Positions 45,175 through 56,699 of a DNA stretch of 64,000 bases are shown piece by piece. The stretch's first letter is position 1. Each line of letters starts with the position of its first letter. The translations under genes and the position numbers were made by a program. The stretch lies in assembly GCF_041227145.1 (NCBI RefSeq), contig NZ_JBGFSP010000003.1, positions 620,001 to 684,000 on the forward strand, read 5' to 3'. Below the pieces are notes generated by a model, which had not been told where the DNA came from, did no database searches, and was given only the letters and a program-made list of their open reading frames with translations. This DNA is from Bacteroides sp. AN502(2024) (GTDB taxonomy: Bacteria > Bacteroidota > Bacteroidia > Bacteroidales > Bacteroidaceae).

Positions 45175-46113
45175 TCAACAAATTGCAATGCTAACTGTAC
45201 GATTTACAAAATCGATTACCCGCCTATTGGCCTCATCTATTTTCTTATCCCTGAAAGGCTTCAAATAGGTTTCGGTCACAGTAATGGAAGAGTGTCCCAT
45301 CGCTTCGGAAATAATTCCCGGATGAATCTCACAATAATAGGCTGTCGTAGCCCAAGTATGCCGCGCGGTGTAGGAGCTTAATCTATCGCCCAGTCCCAAC
45401 AATTCACCCAGCAACATCAGCTGGCGGTTGAAGGTGCGCAATGCCAGCTGGTATTCACGATAGGCCTCCGGACTCCCTTCACGGCTCTTCAACAAAGGAA
45501 ACAGATAAGGAGAAGAACTGTCACGGTTCATATATCTCTCTACCAGAATCATCGCTTCCGCAGTCAGCGTCACAGAAAGGGTACGACCTGTTTTACGCCT
45601 GCGATACGTGATCACATTGTCACGCAAATCACTCTTACGCAGATAGGCGAGGTCGACAAATGGCAAACCGCGCAATAAAAACATCAGGGTAAACAGCTCC
45701 TGTGCCTGACGTAAGGACGGAGAGACGACAAAGGATTGCGAAAATCCGGCAAATACTTTCTTTAAATCCTCTTCATCCAACGCACGCTTATGGTCGGCAC
45801 GAGTTCCGGTATAAACTGAACGGAACAGGTGGGGAACATAAGTTGCCTCACGAAGAACAACGGCACGATTGTAAACTGCACGAAACGTGCGCAAATAAGT
45901 GGAAACGGTATTCCAACTACAGCCACGACTGCGAAGGTGTACCTCGAATCCTTTTAACCACTCCGAACTCACCTCGTCAAAGGTAAAATCTTCTTTCCCA
46001 CAATACGCAATGATGGCATTGAGACTGCTACGGTATACATGAGCAGTACCAAAGTTTCCCTCCATCTGTAGCCCACGGGCCACTTGCTTCATAAATGTTA
46101 CTACTTTCAACAT
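45175..46113 (-). CDS. Tyrosine site-specific recombinase 2 (Tsr type)
   Basis: Paralogue of recombinase 1, also 312 residues when started at the ATG at 46113; a TTG at 46140 could extend it but sits on the promoter -7 box. The catalytic set is intact: R148 (LLRGLPFVDL), RRRKTGRT, SYTARHTWATT, MGHSS and TETYLKPF. Most differences to recombinase 1 are in residues 84-135 (the region around VVLREATYVPHLF and GFSQSFVVSPSLRQ), which may include the parts that contact the site centre or arms. It is expected to invert segment 2. The coding strand faces lipoprotein 2, but transcription starts from its own promoter. Confidence 0.92.
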   Translation of the reverse strand: MLKVVTFMKQVARGLQMEGNFGTAHVYRSSLNAIIAYCGKEDFTFDEVSSEWLKGFEVHLRSRGCSWNTVSTYLRTFRAVYNRAVVLREATYVPHLFRSVYTGTRADHKRALDEEDLKKVFAGFSQSFVVSPSLRQAQELFTLMFLLRGLPFVDLAYLRKSDLRDNVITYRRRKTGRTLSVTLTAEAMILVERYMNRDSSSPYLFPLLKSREGSPEAYREYQLALRTFNRQLMLLGELLGLGDRLSSYTARHTWATTAYYCEIHPGIISEAMGHSSITVTETYLKPFRDKKIDEANRRVIDFVNRTVSIAIC

Positions 46114-46140
46114 CTCTCGATTTATTAATAATTTAGACAA

Positions 46141-46172
46141 TAAATATAGGAGTATTCTAACATTTGGACAAA
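46141..46172 (-). promoter_or_regulatory. Promoter of recombinase gene 2
   Basis: TTTG (46172-46169), 20 bases, TATATTTA (46148-46141) on the minus strand, identical boxes and spacing to the promoter of recombinase 1. Confidence 0.65.
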
Positions 46173-46200
46173 TGGAAGGGGGAAATGTTGAAGAAATACA

Positions 46201-46239
46201 AAAAAAGAACCACCTCCCCTGTCAGGGAAAGTGGTTCCT
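46201..46239 (-). terminator. groEL terminator
   Basis: Read on the minus strand, AGGAACCACTTTCCCT pairs with AGGGGAGGTGGTTCT and is followed by a run of seven T. It insulates groESL from recombinase 2. Confidence 0.85.
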
Positions 46240-46274
46240 ATCTTCTTATGTATTTTCTTAAGCGAAGGCCTGAA

Positions 46275-47927
<1,653 letters not shown>

Positions 47928-47952
47928 TTAAAATTTGATTTACTATTATTAA

Positions 47953-48225
47953 TTAACCCAAAACTGCGAGAACATCGCTCTGACGCATGATCAGATATTT
48001 AGTACCTTCAACGTCAAGTTCCGTTCCGGCATATTTGCCATAAAGAACCGTATCGCCTACTTTCAATACCATTTCTTCGTCTTTCGTACCGTGACCTACT
48101 GCCACAACTTCACCCTTCAAAGGTTTTTCTTTTGCTGTATCAGGAATAATGATACCACCAATTGTTTTTTCTTCTGCAGGTGCAGGGAGGATAAGCACTC
48201 TGTCTGCTAATGGTTTAATGTTCAT
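47953..48225 (-). CDS. groES: Co-chaperonin GroES (10 kDa)
   Basis: Cap of the GroEL ring, 90 residues, full length. [20 protein letters not shown] is the conserved start, followed by [13 protein letters not shown] (the mobile loop that docks on GroEL), GEVVAVGHG and [18 protein letters not shown]. First gene of the groESL operon; no CIRCE-type inverted repeat was found upstream. Confidence 0.99.
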   Translation of the reverse strand: MNIKPLADRVLILPAPAEEKTIGGIIIPDTAKEKPLKGEVVAVGHGTKDEEMVLKVGDTVLYGKYAGTELDVEGTKYLIMRQSDVLAVLG

Positions 48226-48294
48226 AGTTACTTTATTATATTTTAGTTATACATTATAATTGTTAGATGTTGCCCGTCTTTTCAGGCGGAACGC

Positions 48295-48326
48295 TAAAGT
48301 CACTGCGAAAAGCGTGCCAAAGCAAA
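48295..48326 (-). promoter_or_regulatory. Putative groESL promoter
   Basis: On the minus strand TTTG (48326-48323), 20 bases, TGACTTTA (48302-48295), a partial TAnnTTTG match. The leader to the groES ATG would be about 65 nt. Confidence 0.45.
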
Positions 48327-48447
48327 TAAATGATTCTTTGTCAGAAATTGGCTGACAAAATGACAGAGCAAGGGTTCGTTTCCACATACATTGCCTATCT
48401 CAGTGGGATACTGAATCAATCGAATAGTAAAAAAGGAAGTTATTTAG

Positions 48448-48478
48448 TTGTATGCTAAAAACATATTCCTTACATTTG
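48448..48478 (+). promoter_or_regulatory. Promoter of the S9 peptidase gene
   Basis: TTG (48448-48450), 20 bases, TACATTTG (48471-48478), a strong match. The start of the gene follows 41 bases later. It also shows that an ATG at 48451 is too early to be used. Confidence 0.7.
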
Positions 48479-48519
48479 CCCGAATTCATTATATTAATCC
48501 TTTTATTAACTTACAACAC

Positions 48520-51063
48520 ATGAAAAAGAGAGGAATGGTCTTTACCATTTTATTGGCAGCCGGGGTTGCTTTCCAAGCCCGGGCACAAGAGAAACTGACG
48601 CACTACAAAGTAAGAAATGCTATCGAAGTACGCACTCCCATTATGAACGACAGCATTAATCCCAAAGGAGAAAAACACTCGGTGAAAATGTTACTCAAAA
48701 CACCGGTCGTACTGGATTTGCCGGATGCTCAAATGCAGTTATTGGCTGTCGATACGGCAGGTTATCTGAGCTTGGAAAAAGCGGAGAAAAACTATAAACT
48801 CTACTTGCTGAAAACGCAAATACGTGCAGAACGCTTCCTGAAAGGGAAACTGAAAGTGACTTCTCCCGTTCGTTGGGAAATCTTTATCGACGGAGTTTCC
48901 AGACAGACAAAAGACACTGCCCAAGACAGTATCACCTCCGCCTCTTCCCGCGAAATAGCTATCAACATGGAGCCTGAACGCGATTATGAAATTACATTCA
49001 AATTACTTTCCGCTTCGACAGACAAAGCCACCCCAACCTTGAAATGTGAACTGATTAAAGACGAGAAATTCAAGGAGATTGCCTGCACACTTTCTCCCGA
49101 TGCCAAACAACGTTTCTCGCTTGATAATACCGTATATGGCAACCGAACGATTTCTGTCGCCATCTCTCCCAGCGGAAAATATTTATTAACCCGTTATTGG
49201 AATAACCATTCCGCCAAACGGTCGCGCACTTATTGCGAACTCAGCGATCTGAAAACCGGAAAAGTTCTTTTGGACAACGCAAGGGACGGTATGCGCTGGA
49301 TGCCGAAAAGTGACAAGCTGTATTATACCGTCACTGCCCTAAGTGGAAACGATGTAATCACACTCGACCCAGCGACACTCCACGAAGAGGTTATTTTAAA
49401 AGGAATCCCCGAACAGAGTTTCACCTGGTCGCCCAATGAGGACTTCCTTATTTATTATCCCAAAGAGGAAGGAGTAAAGGAAGAAGGTCCTCTCCACCGC
49501 ATTGTAAGTCCGGCAGACCGTATTCCCAATACCCGAGGACGCAGCTTCTTGGCCAAATATGACCTAACCAACGGAGTTTCCGAACGGCTGACTTACGGTA
49601 ATCACAGCACTTATCTGCAGGATATTTCTCCTGACGGGAAATACATGGTATACAGCACTTCCAAAGAAAATATCACCCAACGTCCTTTCTCTTTGTCTTC
49701 TCTCTATTTGGTAAACCTGGAGACTCTGAAAGTAGATACGCTTTTCCATGATGAAAGATTTCTCGGTGGTGCCAGCTATTCACCGGACGGAAAACAGTTG
49801 CTACTGACTGCAAGCCCCGAAGCCTTCGGCGGTATCGGCAAGAATTGCGGTCCCCACCCCATTGCCAATGATTTCGACACGCAAGCCTTTATCATGGATT
49901 TAGCTACACGCAAAATCCAACCGATAACCAAAGACTTCAACCCTACTGTCAGCCCCTTGCAATGGAACCGCGGCGACGGTTGCATCTACTTCAACACAGA
50001 CGATGGTGATTGCAAAAATATCTACCGCTATTCTCCGAAAAACGGTAATTTCGAAAAGTTGAACCTTGAAACAGATGTCGTCAACGATTTCACCTTGTCT
50101 GAATATAATCCGGCTATTGCCGCCTATATCGGTCAATCGGATAGCACTTCAGGAGTCGCCTACCTCTACGATATGAAGAAAAAGACTTCCCGCCTGCTTG
50201 CCGACCCGATGAAACCGATTCTGGACAAAATAGAATTAGGAAAAACAGAACCTTGGAACTTTACGGCTTCGGACGGAACGGTTATCACAGGAAAGATGTG
50301 TCTCCCACCCGAGTTCGACCCCAACAAGAAGTATCCGCTAATCGTTTACTATTACGGCGGTACCACTCCTACGACACGCGGTATAGGCAATCCATACTGC
50401 GCCCAGCTGTTCACATCACGTGATTACGTAGTATATGTCATTCAGCCCAGCGGCACTATCGGCTTCGGTCAGGAGTTTTCCGCACGCCACGTCAATGCTT
50501 GGGGAAAGCGTACTGCAGATGATATTATCGAAGGAACGAAACAGTTCTGCAAGGAACATTCCTTCGTGGATACAAAAAAAATCGGATGCATCGGTGCTTC
50601 TTATGGTGGATTCATGACCCAATACCTGCAAACCCGGACCGATATTTTCGCCGCTGCCGTATCTCATGCAGGTATCAGTGACGTGACGAGCTATTGGGGA
50701 GAAGGTTATTGGGGATATTCATACAATGCGATTGCAGCTGCCGACAGCTATCCCTGGAAGAATCCGGAACTGTTCACCCAACAAGGTTCCCTGTTCAATG
50801 CCGACAAGATCAACACTCCGTTATTATTGCTGCATGGCACGGTGGATACGAATGTACCTATCGGAGAAAGTATCCAGCTTTTCAATGCGCTGAAGATATT
50901 AGGCAAGACCGTAGAGTTTATTACCGTGGATGGCGAAAACCATTTCATTTCAAATTACGACAAACGTATCAAATGGCACAACTCTATCATGGCTTGGTTT
51001 GCACGCTGGCTGCAAGACCGTCCCGAATGGTGGAATGAGTTATACCCGGAACGTCATTTGTAA
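48520..51063 (+). CDS. Exported S9-family prolyl oligopeptidase/dipeptidyl peptidase
   Basis: Periplasmic serine peptidase of 847 residues of the prolyl oligopeptidase family. A signal peptide ends near FQARAQ (about 22). The N-terminal half forms a beta propeller (for example LVNLETLKVDTLFHDERFLG, SYSPDGKQLLLTASPEAF), and the C-terminal alpha/beta hydrolase holds the triad: S694 in GASYGGFM, D776 in HGTVDTNVP and H808 in DGENHFI. The family cleaves short peptides after proline or alanine; which end is attacked cannot be told. The start at 48520 gives the signal peptide; upstream in-frame sequence overlaps the promoter. It is a single-gene unit convergent with hisS. Confidence 0.92.
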   Translation: MKKRGMVFTILLAAGVAFQARAQEKLTHYKVRNAIEVRTPIMNDSINPKGEKHSVKMLLKTPVVLDLPDAQMQLLAVDTAGYLSLEKAEKNYKLYLLKTQIRAERFLKGKLKVTSPVRWEIFIDGVSRQTKDTAQDSITSASSREIAINMEPERDYEITFKLLSASTDKATPTLKCELIKDEKFKEIACTLSPDAKQRFSLDNTVYGNRTISVAISPSGKYLLTRYWNNHSAKRSRTYCELSDLKTGKVLLDNARDGMRWMPKSDKLYYTVTALSGNDVITLDPATLHEEVILKGIPEQSFTWSPNEDFLIYYPKEEGVKEEGPLHRIVSPADRIPNTRGRSFLAKYDLTNGVSERLTYGNHSTYLQDISPDGKYMVYSTSKENITQRPFSLSSLYLVNLETLKVDTLFHDERFLGGASYSPDGKQLLLTASPEAFGGIGKNCGPHPIANDFDTQAFIMDLATRKIQPITKDFNPTVSPLQWNRGDGCIYFNTDDGDCKNIYRYSPKNGNFEKLNLETDVVNDFTLSEYNPAIAAYIGQSDSTSGVAYLYDMKKKTSRLLADPMKPILDKIELGKTEPWNFTASDGTVITGKMCLPPEFDPNKKYPLIVYYYGGTTPTTRGIGNPYCAQLFTSRDYVVYVIQPSGTIGFGQEFSARHVNAWGKRTADDIIEGTKQFCKEHSFVDTKKIGCIGASYGGFMTQYLQTRTDIFAAAVSHAGISDVTSYWGEGYWGYSYNAIAAADSYPWKNPELFTQQGSLFNADKINTPLLLLHGTVDTNVPIGESIQLFNALKILGKTVEFITVDGENHFISNYDKRIKWHNSIMAWFARWLQDRPEWWNELYPERHL

Positions 51064-51129
51064 TCCTGATTGTAGCTCTGGTATCATATCCCACTTACAA
51101 ATTCTGAACCGTACAATCTATTAAATAAT

Positions 51130-51165
51130 AAAGGTGTCGCTGATTCTACATTCAACGACACCTTT
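51130..51165. terminator. Bidirectional terminator between S9 peptidase and hisS
   Basis: AAAGGTGTCG (51130-51139) pairs with CGACACCTTT (51156-51165), with T and A runs on both sides. It can serve both convergent genes. Confidence 0.85.
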
Positions 51166-51207
51166 ATTTATTATTATGCAATCAATTTATCCTATCACCG
51201 TCTCTGC

Positions 51208-52575
51208 TTATTTCTTCACAGCAGCAATCAACTCTTCTGCCGAAACAAGATTCTGTTCTCCTGTCTCCATATTCTTCAACATCACCTTTCCTTCGTTCAT
51301 CTCATTTTCACCGACGATGGCCACAAACGGAATATTCTTCGCATTGGCATAGCTCATCTGCTTCTTCATCTTGGCAGTATCCGGGAAAATTTCTGCACGG
51401 ATGCCGGCAGCACGCACTTCAGCCAGAATTCCCATAGAGAAAGCGGCTTCCTTTTCACCGAAGTTGATAAACAGAAGCTCTGTTCCATTCACAGCTTCTT
51501 TCGGATAAAGTTCGAGCTGGTTCAGGACATCGAAGATACGGTCTGCACCGAAAGAGATACCTACTCCCGACACCCCTGCCATACCAAATACTCCGGTCAG
51601 GTTATCATAACGGCCACCACCTGTAATGCTGCCAATCTGCACATCCAATGCTTTCACTTCAAAGATAGCACCTGTATAATAATTCAGTCCGCGAGCCAAG
51701 GTAAGATCAAGTTCGATTTCATTCTTCAAGCCCATTGTTTCCAATGTATTCAAGATAAATTCGCTTTCTTCCACTCCCTTCAATCCTACTTCACTGGCTG
51801 ACAATACGTTTTTCAATGTTGCCAGTTTCTCCGCATTCGTACCGCTAAGAAGAATAATCGGCTGCAACTTGGCAATAGCCTCACTACTGATCCCCTTCTC
51901 TTTCAGTTCGGCATTTACATGATCCAAACCGATTTTATCCAGTTTATCAATCGCTACGGTAATATCGACAATCTTATCCGATTCACCTATAATTTCAGCA
52001 ATACCGGAAAGAATCTTACGGTTGTTAATCTTAATGCATACACGAATACCGAAACGGCTGAATACAGTATCGACAATCTGCATCAATTCCACTTCGTTCA
52101 GCAACGAATCACTTCCTACAACATCGGCATCACATTGATAAAATTCACGATAGCGTCCCTTCTGCGGACGGTCAGCACGCCATACAGGTTGAATCTGATA
52201 GCGTTTGAACGGGAAAGTGATTTCATCACGATGCATCACCACGTAACGGGCAAAAGGTACTGTCAAGTCATAACGCAAACCTTTCTCACAGAATTTGCTT
52301 GCTAGTTTGACAGCATTACGACTTAACAATTCTTCGTCAGTAATCCCGGAAAAGTAATCCCCTGAATTCTGAATCTTAAAGAGTAGTTTATCTCCTTCAT
52401 CGCCATACTTTCCCATCAGTGTAGAAAGCATCTCTATGGAAGGAGTCTCTATCTGCTGGAATCCATACAAATGATATACGTCACGAATCGTATTGAATAT
52501 ATAATTACGCTTCGCCATTTCTACCGGCGAAAAGTCACGAGTTCCTTTAGGAATACTTGGTTTTGCTGCCATCAT
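51208..52575 (-). CDS. hisS: Histidyl-tRNA synthetase
   Basis: Class II aminoacyl-tRNA synthetase of 455 residues that charges tRNA-His. The start is [20 protein letters not shown], with motif 1 around 40-60 and motif 2 in [20 protein letters not shown] and [11 protein letters not shown] (about 122-150). The histidine-specific blocks [14 protein letters not shown] and GGGRYDNL with [13 protein letters not shown] (about 295-345) are clear, and an anticodon-binding domain occupies the last 90 residues. The start could be the first or second of two adjacent ATG codons. A -7-like box (TAAATTTG on the minus strand, 52609-52602) lies 27 bases upstream. Confidence 0.98.
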   Translation of the reverse strand: MMAAKPSIPKGTRDFSPVEMAKRNYIFNTIRDVYHLYGFQQIETPSIEMLSTLMGKYGDEGDKLLFKIQNSGDYFSGITDEELLSRNAVKLASKFCEKGLRYDLTVPFARYVVMHRDEITFPFKRYQIQPVWRADRPQKGRYREFYQCDADVVGSDSLLNEVELMQIVDTVFSRFGIRVCIKINNRKILSGIAEIIGESDKIVDITVAIDKLDKIGLDHVNAELKEKGISSEAIAKLQPIILLSGTNAEKLATLKNVLSASEVGLKGVEESEFILNTLETMGLKNEIELDLTLARGLNYYTGAIFEVKALDVQIGSITGGGRYDNLTGVFGMAGVSGVGISFGADRIFDVLNQLELYPKEAVNGTELLFINFGEKEAAFSMGILAEVRAAGIRAEIFPDTAKMKKQMSYANAKNIPFVAIVGENEMNEGKVMLKNMETGEQNLVSAEELIAAVKK

Positions 52576-52647
52576 ATTACTGTTTATAAATTTAACAGTG
52601 CAAATTTACGGCAAATTTTCGAGCAATGCTTACATATATAAAAAAAA

Positions 52648-53328
52648 TTAATCTCTTCTACCCATGAAGATCATGATGTAGTAAACCAACGTAGCCAGTG
52701 AACTCAATGCAGCAACGACATACGTATAAGCGGCAGAACGAAGAGCATCTTCAGCCTGTGCATGATTGTACGAATTAGTAATGCCGGATGAGCTCAACCA
52801 AACCAATGCACGTCTACTTGCATTGATTTCCACCGGCAGCGTGATAAAGCTGAACAGGGTAGTCATAGCGAACAAGATAATACCCGCCAGCAATAACTGC
52901 GGAAAAGTATTCACCATCAAGATACCACCCAACAATACCCATGTCATAATGGAAGATGCAAAGTTCACAACTGGAACCAGTGCACTACGCATTTTCAACG
53001 GAGCATACATACGTGCATGCTGCACAGCGTGTCCACATTCGTGGGCTGCCACGGCAGCCGCCATTATGCTATTACTTTCATAGACCCCTTCACTCAAATT
53101 TACTGTTTTATTAGTAGGATTGTAGTGGTCGGTCAACTGTCCCGGCGTATGTGTAACCTGCACATCATAAATTCCATTGTCATGCAACATCTTCAAAGCT
53201 ACATCACGCCCTGTCATGCCATTTCCGGTAGGAATCTTGGAGTACTTCTTGAACTTGTTCTGCAAATTCATCTGTACCACCCAACTTACTACGGCAATTC
53301 CAAAAAATAATACCCAATAAGCCATCAT
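52648..53328 (-). CDS. Membrane zinc metallopeptidase (YugP type)
   Basis: Inner-membrane peptidase of 226 residues of the YugP/Zn_peptidase_2 family. An N-terminal span (about 4-20) is followed by a soluble part with the zinc motif HECGH at 96-100 (AVAAHECGHAVQHARMYAPL), and then two or three more membrane helices (about 118-160 and 200-220). The motif NLSEGVYESNSIMAAAVAAH is typical of the family. Substrates are unknown. It is downstream of hisS's start, read in the same direction, and separated from the fucosidase by a terminator. Confidence 0.88.
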   Translation of the reverse strand: MMAYWVLFFGIAVVSWVVQMNLQNKFKKYSKIPTGNGMTGRDVALKMLHDNGIYDVQVTHTPGQLTDHYNPTNKTVNLSEGVYESNSIMAAAVAAHECGHAVQHARMYAPLKMRSALVPVVNFASSIMTWVLLGGILMVNTFPQLLLAGIILFAMTTLFSFITLPVEINASRRALVWLSSSGITNSYNHAQAEDALRSAAYTYVVAALSSLATLVYYIMIFMGRRD

Positions 53329-53382
53329 ATACTTTTCATTTTAATTATTACTCTATATCTATATGGACAAATAGTTTGCCAA

Positions 53383-53427
53383 AAGTAAGGGGAAACTACC
53401 AATGTCAGAATAGTTTCCCCTTGCTTT
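53383..53427 (-). terminator. Terminator between the zinc peptidase promoter side and the GH29 gene
   Basis: AAGTAAGGGGAAACTA (53383-53398) pairs with TAGTTTCCCCTTGCTT (53411-53426). On the minus strand it follows the fucosidase stop at 53448. Confidence 0.8.
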
Positions 53428-53447
53428 TATGAAGAATTATCTAAAAA

Positions 53448-54755
53448 TTAGTCAATTGTAAGTTCTACTACATAGTCAATATCTTTCGGCACATCGGCAA
53501 ACTCCAGCAAAACACCTGCTTTCGTTTTGGTAAAGCGGACCGGAGACTGGTCTTTGAACAGCACCGCTTTCTTCACTTTCTTATCTGTCAAAGGCAGGAA
53601 CAACGCTCTATCTTTCAGATTGAGGATATGCACATAAAGCTTATTGCCTTTCTGTGTCGTCACTCCCCAGTCGTGCGGGGCAACTGCGCCGCTACGTGTT
53701 CCGTAGATAGTTTCGCCATACTGCTCCATCCACTCTCCCATCTCTGCCAGACGCTGCACTGCTACCGCAGGGAGTTCCCCATCGGGTTGAGGACCGATAT
53801 TCATCAACAGATTAGCATTCTTACCGGCTGCTTTCACCAAGTAATGAATCAATGTTTTCGTAGACTTATAATTTTGGTCGGTAATCTTATATCCCCACAT
53901 ACCATTCATCGTTTCGCAAGTCTCCAACGGCAGATGACTTATATCCTGTCCCGAAAGACCCGCTGAATTTTCACCGGGCAGGTCACGTTCAAAAATCTGA
54001 ATATCTTCCCCCGCAAAAGGTGTCTGATGATGATTATTACCGATAAGGCATCCCGGTTGGAGTTTATGAATCAATGCGTATTGTTCAGGCAATTCCCAGT
54101 CGAAATCTTTATTCTGATCCTGATCCCACCATCCATCAAACCAAATAGCGCCTATCGGACCGTAGTTTGTCAACAGTTCTGTCAATTGGTTATTCATAAA
54201 TTGATAATAGCTTTTCCAATCTCCTTTCGAATTCGGGCGTCCCGTTCCCCGTCCTGTACGTCCCCAAGGATAATCCTCACGTACCCAGTCGAGATGCGAA
54301 TAATAGAAATGAAGCTTGATTCCATGCTTCGCACAAGCGGCTGCCAGTTCTTTCACGATATCACGCTTGAAAGGAGTCGCTTTCACTACATTATAATCCG
54401 AATACTGGGTATCAAACATGGAAAATCCCTCGTGGTGACGAGTGGTAAAACAGATATATTTCGCCCCCGAAGCCTTGATAGCCGACACCCATTTGTCCGC
54501 ATCAAACTTGGAAGGATAGAAGCCGCCTGCCAGTTTGGCATATTCCTTATAATTCAGATTATTGTTTGTCATAGTCCACTCACCGGTAGCAAGCATGGCA
54601 TACAATCCCCAATGAAGGAAAATACCAAACTTATTGTCCTGAAATTCCTGACGTGCTTTCAGATTCTCTTCGGTAGGTTGGTAAGAAGAAGACTGTGCAA
54701 ATGCACTAACGCCCATTGCGAGCAATAAAAGAAAAGTAATAAACCGTGTTTTCAT
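53448..54755 (-). CDS. Alpha-L-fucosidase, GH29 (single-domain, exported)
   Basis: Exported fucosidase of 435 residues with a cleaved signal peptide (MKTRFITFLLLLAMGVSAFA). The GH29 barrel shows FGIFLHWGLYAMLATGEW, TTRHHEGFSMFDT (about 104-116, active-site histidines) and the nucleophile D207 in AIWFDGWWD. A small C-terminal beta domain (about 350-435) follows. It lacks the discoidin tail of the other fucosidase at 3245-5119, and the two share only the core motifs, so they belong to different subgroups. It stands alone, not in a PUL, and removes fucose from small glycans in the periplasm by inference. Confidence 0.92.
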   Translation of the reverse strand: MKTRFITFLLLLAMGVSAFAQSSSYQPTEENLKARQEFQDNKFGIFLHWGLYAMLATGEWTMTNNNLNYKEYAKLAGGFYPSKFDADKWVSAIKASGAKYICFTTRHHEGFSMFDTQYSDYNVVKATPFKRDIVKELAAACAKHGIKLHFYYSHLDWVREDYPWGRTGRGTGRPNSKGDWKSYYQFMNNQLTELLTNYGPIGAIWFDGWWDQDQNKDFDWELPEQYALIHKLQPGCLIGNNHHQTPFAGEDIQIFERDLPGENSAGLSGQDISHLPLETCETMNGMWGYKITDQNYKSTKTLIHYLVKAAGKNANLLMNIGPQPDGELPAVAVQRLAEMGEWMEQYGETIYGTRSGAVAPHDWGVTTQKGNKLYVHILNLKDRALFLPLTDKKVKKAVLFKDQSPVRFTKTKAGVLLEFADVPKDIDYVVELTID

Positions 54756-54809
54756 AAGGCATTCTTTATTTTCTGTTCATTCATAATGATATACAAAAGC
54801 TTGAATAAG

Positions 54810-54842
54810 AAAGGCGGAGTTTTTTCTTCAATCCCCGCCTTT
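54810..54842 (-). terminator. Terminator downstream of purA
   Basis: AAAGGCGG (54810) pairs with CCGCCTTT to 54842; read on the minus strand the loop contains GAAGAAAAAA and it follows the purA stop by about 22 bases. Confidence 0.7.
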
Positions 54843-54864
54843 CCTCCATATAATAAGTCAATTA

Positions 54865-56133
54865 TTATTCAGTGTAACGTTCGATGGTCTGTGCTCTGTC
54901 CGGTCCTACGGAAACAATCTTGATTGCTACCCCAAGCTGCTCTTCCAAGAAAGTCAGATAAGCATTGAACTCTTCCGGAAATTCGTCTTCACTCTGCATC
55001 TTAGTCATATCCGTCTGCCAGCCGGGAAGTTCCGCATACACAGGTTCCACCCCTTCTGTGATGTCATACGGGTAATAATCGATTTCTTCACCGTTCACTT
55101 TATAAGCGACACAAGCTTTGATGGTTTCGAAAGTGTCGAGTACATCGCTCTTCATCATAATCAATTTGGTAACCCCGTTGATCATAACGGAATACTTCAG
55201 CGCTACCAGGTCGATCCATCCGCAACGACGCTTACGTCCGGTAACCGATCCGAATTCATGTCCCAAAGTACATATCTTGTCACCTGTTTCATCAAACAGT
55301 TCTGTTGGGAACGGTCCTGATCCTACACGAGTACAATATGCCTTGAAGATACCATACACTTCACCGATACGGTTAGGCGCCACTCCCAGTCCGGTGCAGG
55401 CTCCCGCACATACGGTATTGGAAGAGGTCACAAACGGATACGAACCGAAATCAATATCAAGCATAGTACCCTGGGCTCCTTCACAAAGAACGCTCTTACC
55501 ATCTTTCAACAGCTTATTCACTTCATGTTCGCTATCTACAAAATGGAATTGTTTCAGGTATTCGATACCTTCCAACCAGGCTTTTTCCAGTTCTGTCAGG
55601 TCATATTCATAATTCAGACTCTTCAGAATTTGCTCGTGACGAGCCTTCGCAGCAGCATACTTCTGGTCGAAATGATGAAGAATGTCACCAACACGAACAC
55701 CGTTACGGCTAACTTTATCCGTATAAGTAGGGCCGATCCCTTTGCCGGTGGTTCCTACTTTGGCATCTCCTTTGGCTGCTTCATAAGCAGCATCCAGAAT
55801 GCGGTGTGTCGGAAGGATCAGATGGGCCTTCTTTGAAATGTGCAAACGTTCTTTCAGCGGATGCCCTGATGCTTCAAGTGCTTCTGCTTCTGCCTTAAAC
55901 AATGCCGGATCAAGTACCACACCATTACCGATGATGTTTACCTTATTTCCCTGAAAAATACCGGAAGGAATAGAGCGAAGCACATATTTCTGTCCTTCGA
56001 ACTCAAGCGTATGACCGGCATTCGGACCGCCCTGAAAACGGGCAACCACATCATACTTAGGTGTTAAAACGTCGACTACTTTTCCTTTACCTTCGTCGCC
56101 CCATTGTAATCCTAATAGAACATCTACTTTCAT
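54865..56133 (-). CDS. purA: Adenylosuccinate synthase
   Basis: Cytoplasmic enzyme of 422 residues that joins IMP and aspartate with GTP, the first step from IMP to AMP. The GTP loop [14 protein letters not shown] lies at the N-terminus (about 10-23), followed by [24 protein letters not shown] (about 127-138), [15 protein letters not shown] and the C-terminal GRKRRCGW. Full length. Its ATG overlaps the end of the Fur-family gene upstream by 4 bases, which suggests translational coupling. Confidence 0.98.
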   Translation of the reverse strand: MKVDVLLGLQWGDEGKGKVVDVLTPKYDVVARFQGGPNAGHTLEFEGQKYVLRSIPSGIFQGNKVNIIGNGVVLDPALFKAEAEALEASGHPLKERLHISKKAHLILPTHRILDAAYEAAKGDAKVGTTGKGIGPTYTDKVSRNGVRVGDILHHFDQKYAAAKARHEQILKSLNYEYDLTELEKAWLEGIEYLKQFHFVDSEHEVNKLLKDGKSVLCEGAQGTMLDIDFGSYPFVTSSNTVCAGACTGLGVAPNRIGEVYGIFKAYCTRVGSGPFPTELFDETGDKICTLGHEFGSVTGRKRRCGWIDLVALKYSVMINGVTKLIMMKSDVLDTFETIKACVAYKVNGEEIDYYPYDITEGVEPVYAELPGWQTDMTKMQSEDEFPEEFNAYLTFLEEQLGVAIKIVSVGPDRAQTIERYTE

Positions 56134-56621
56134 TTTTCTTTTTTATTGTTGTTATTTATCTTTTTCCGTTTGTTAGCTCTGTCGCACTTACTACATACCC
56201 CATATATATATAAGGAGTAATGTGAAAGCTGGAAGCGGCTTAATTTCGTATTTTCAATGGCATGCTGCAATTCCTCGTTCTGAAACTCGGTCACTTTACC
56301 ACATTGAGTACATATCTGATGATGATGTGTCTCGCGATTATATGATTTTTCGTATTGGGAAGAGGTGCCGAACTGATGCTTAATGACCAGCCGTGCGTTG
56401 ATAAGCAGGATAATGGTGTTATAGATTGTTGCCCGGCTCACCCGGAAGTTCTCCTGAACCATCATCCGCAAATAAAGCATGTCAATGTCGAAATGACCGT
56501 CGATAGAATAAATAGTATTGAGTATGGCGTAGCGTTCAGGAGTCTTACGATGCCCGTTCGCTGTGAGATATTCCGTGAATATCTGCCTTACTATATCTTT
56601 CACGTTTTGAATTTCCATCAT
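56130..56621 (-). CDS. Fur-family transcriptional regulator
   Basis: Metal-dependent winged-helix repressor of 163 residues. The DNA-binding half (about 10-85) contains [20 protein letters not shown] and [20 protein letters not shown], the recognition helix of the Fur family. The dimerisation half has the metal-linked [15 protein letters not shown] and [15 protein letters not shown] (two CxxC pairs, zinc site). A Fur, Zur or Per role cannot be told from sequence. It ends in a lysine/asparagine-rich tail and overlaps purA by 4 bases, an unusual pairing. Confidence 0.9.
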   Translation of the reverse strand: MMEIQNVKDIVRQIFTEYLTANGHRKTPERYAILNTIYSIDGHFDIDMLYLRMMVQENFRVSRATIYNTIILLINARLVIKHQFGTSSQYEKSYNRETHHHQICTQCGKVTEFQNEELQHAIENTKLSRFQLSHYSLYIYGVCSKCDRANKRKKINNNNKKEK

Positions 56622-56640
56622 CAGCCAAAATTAGTGCGAA

Positions 56641-56670
56641 CAAAGTTAAGCCTTTTTTGCGGAAAGCAAA
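56641..56670 (-). promoter_or_regulatory. Promoter of the fur-purA pair
   Basis: On the minus strand TTTG (56670-56667), 18 bases, TAACTTTG (56648-56641). The -7 box is perfect, the spacing is slightly short. Confidence 0.55.
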
Positions 56671-56699
56671 AAAATTCTTCGAAATAAGTAATGGGTATA

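Noticed and set aside
48226..48447. CIRCE element before groES
   Set aside because: No inverted repeat of the CIRCE type (TTAGCACTC-like arms) is present; only an ordinary promoter match was found.
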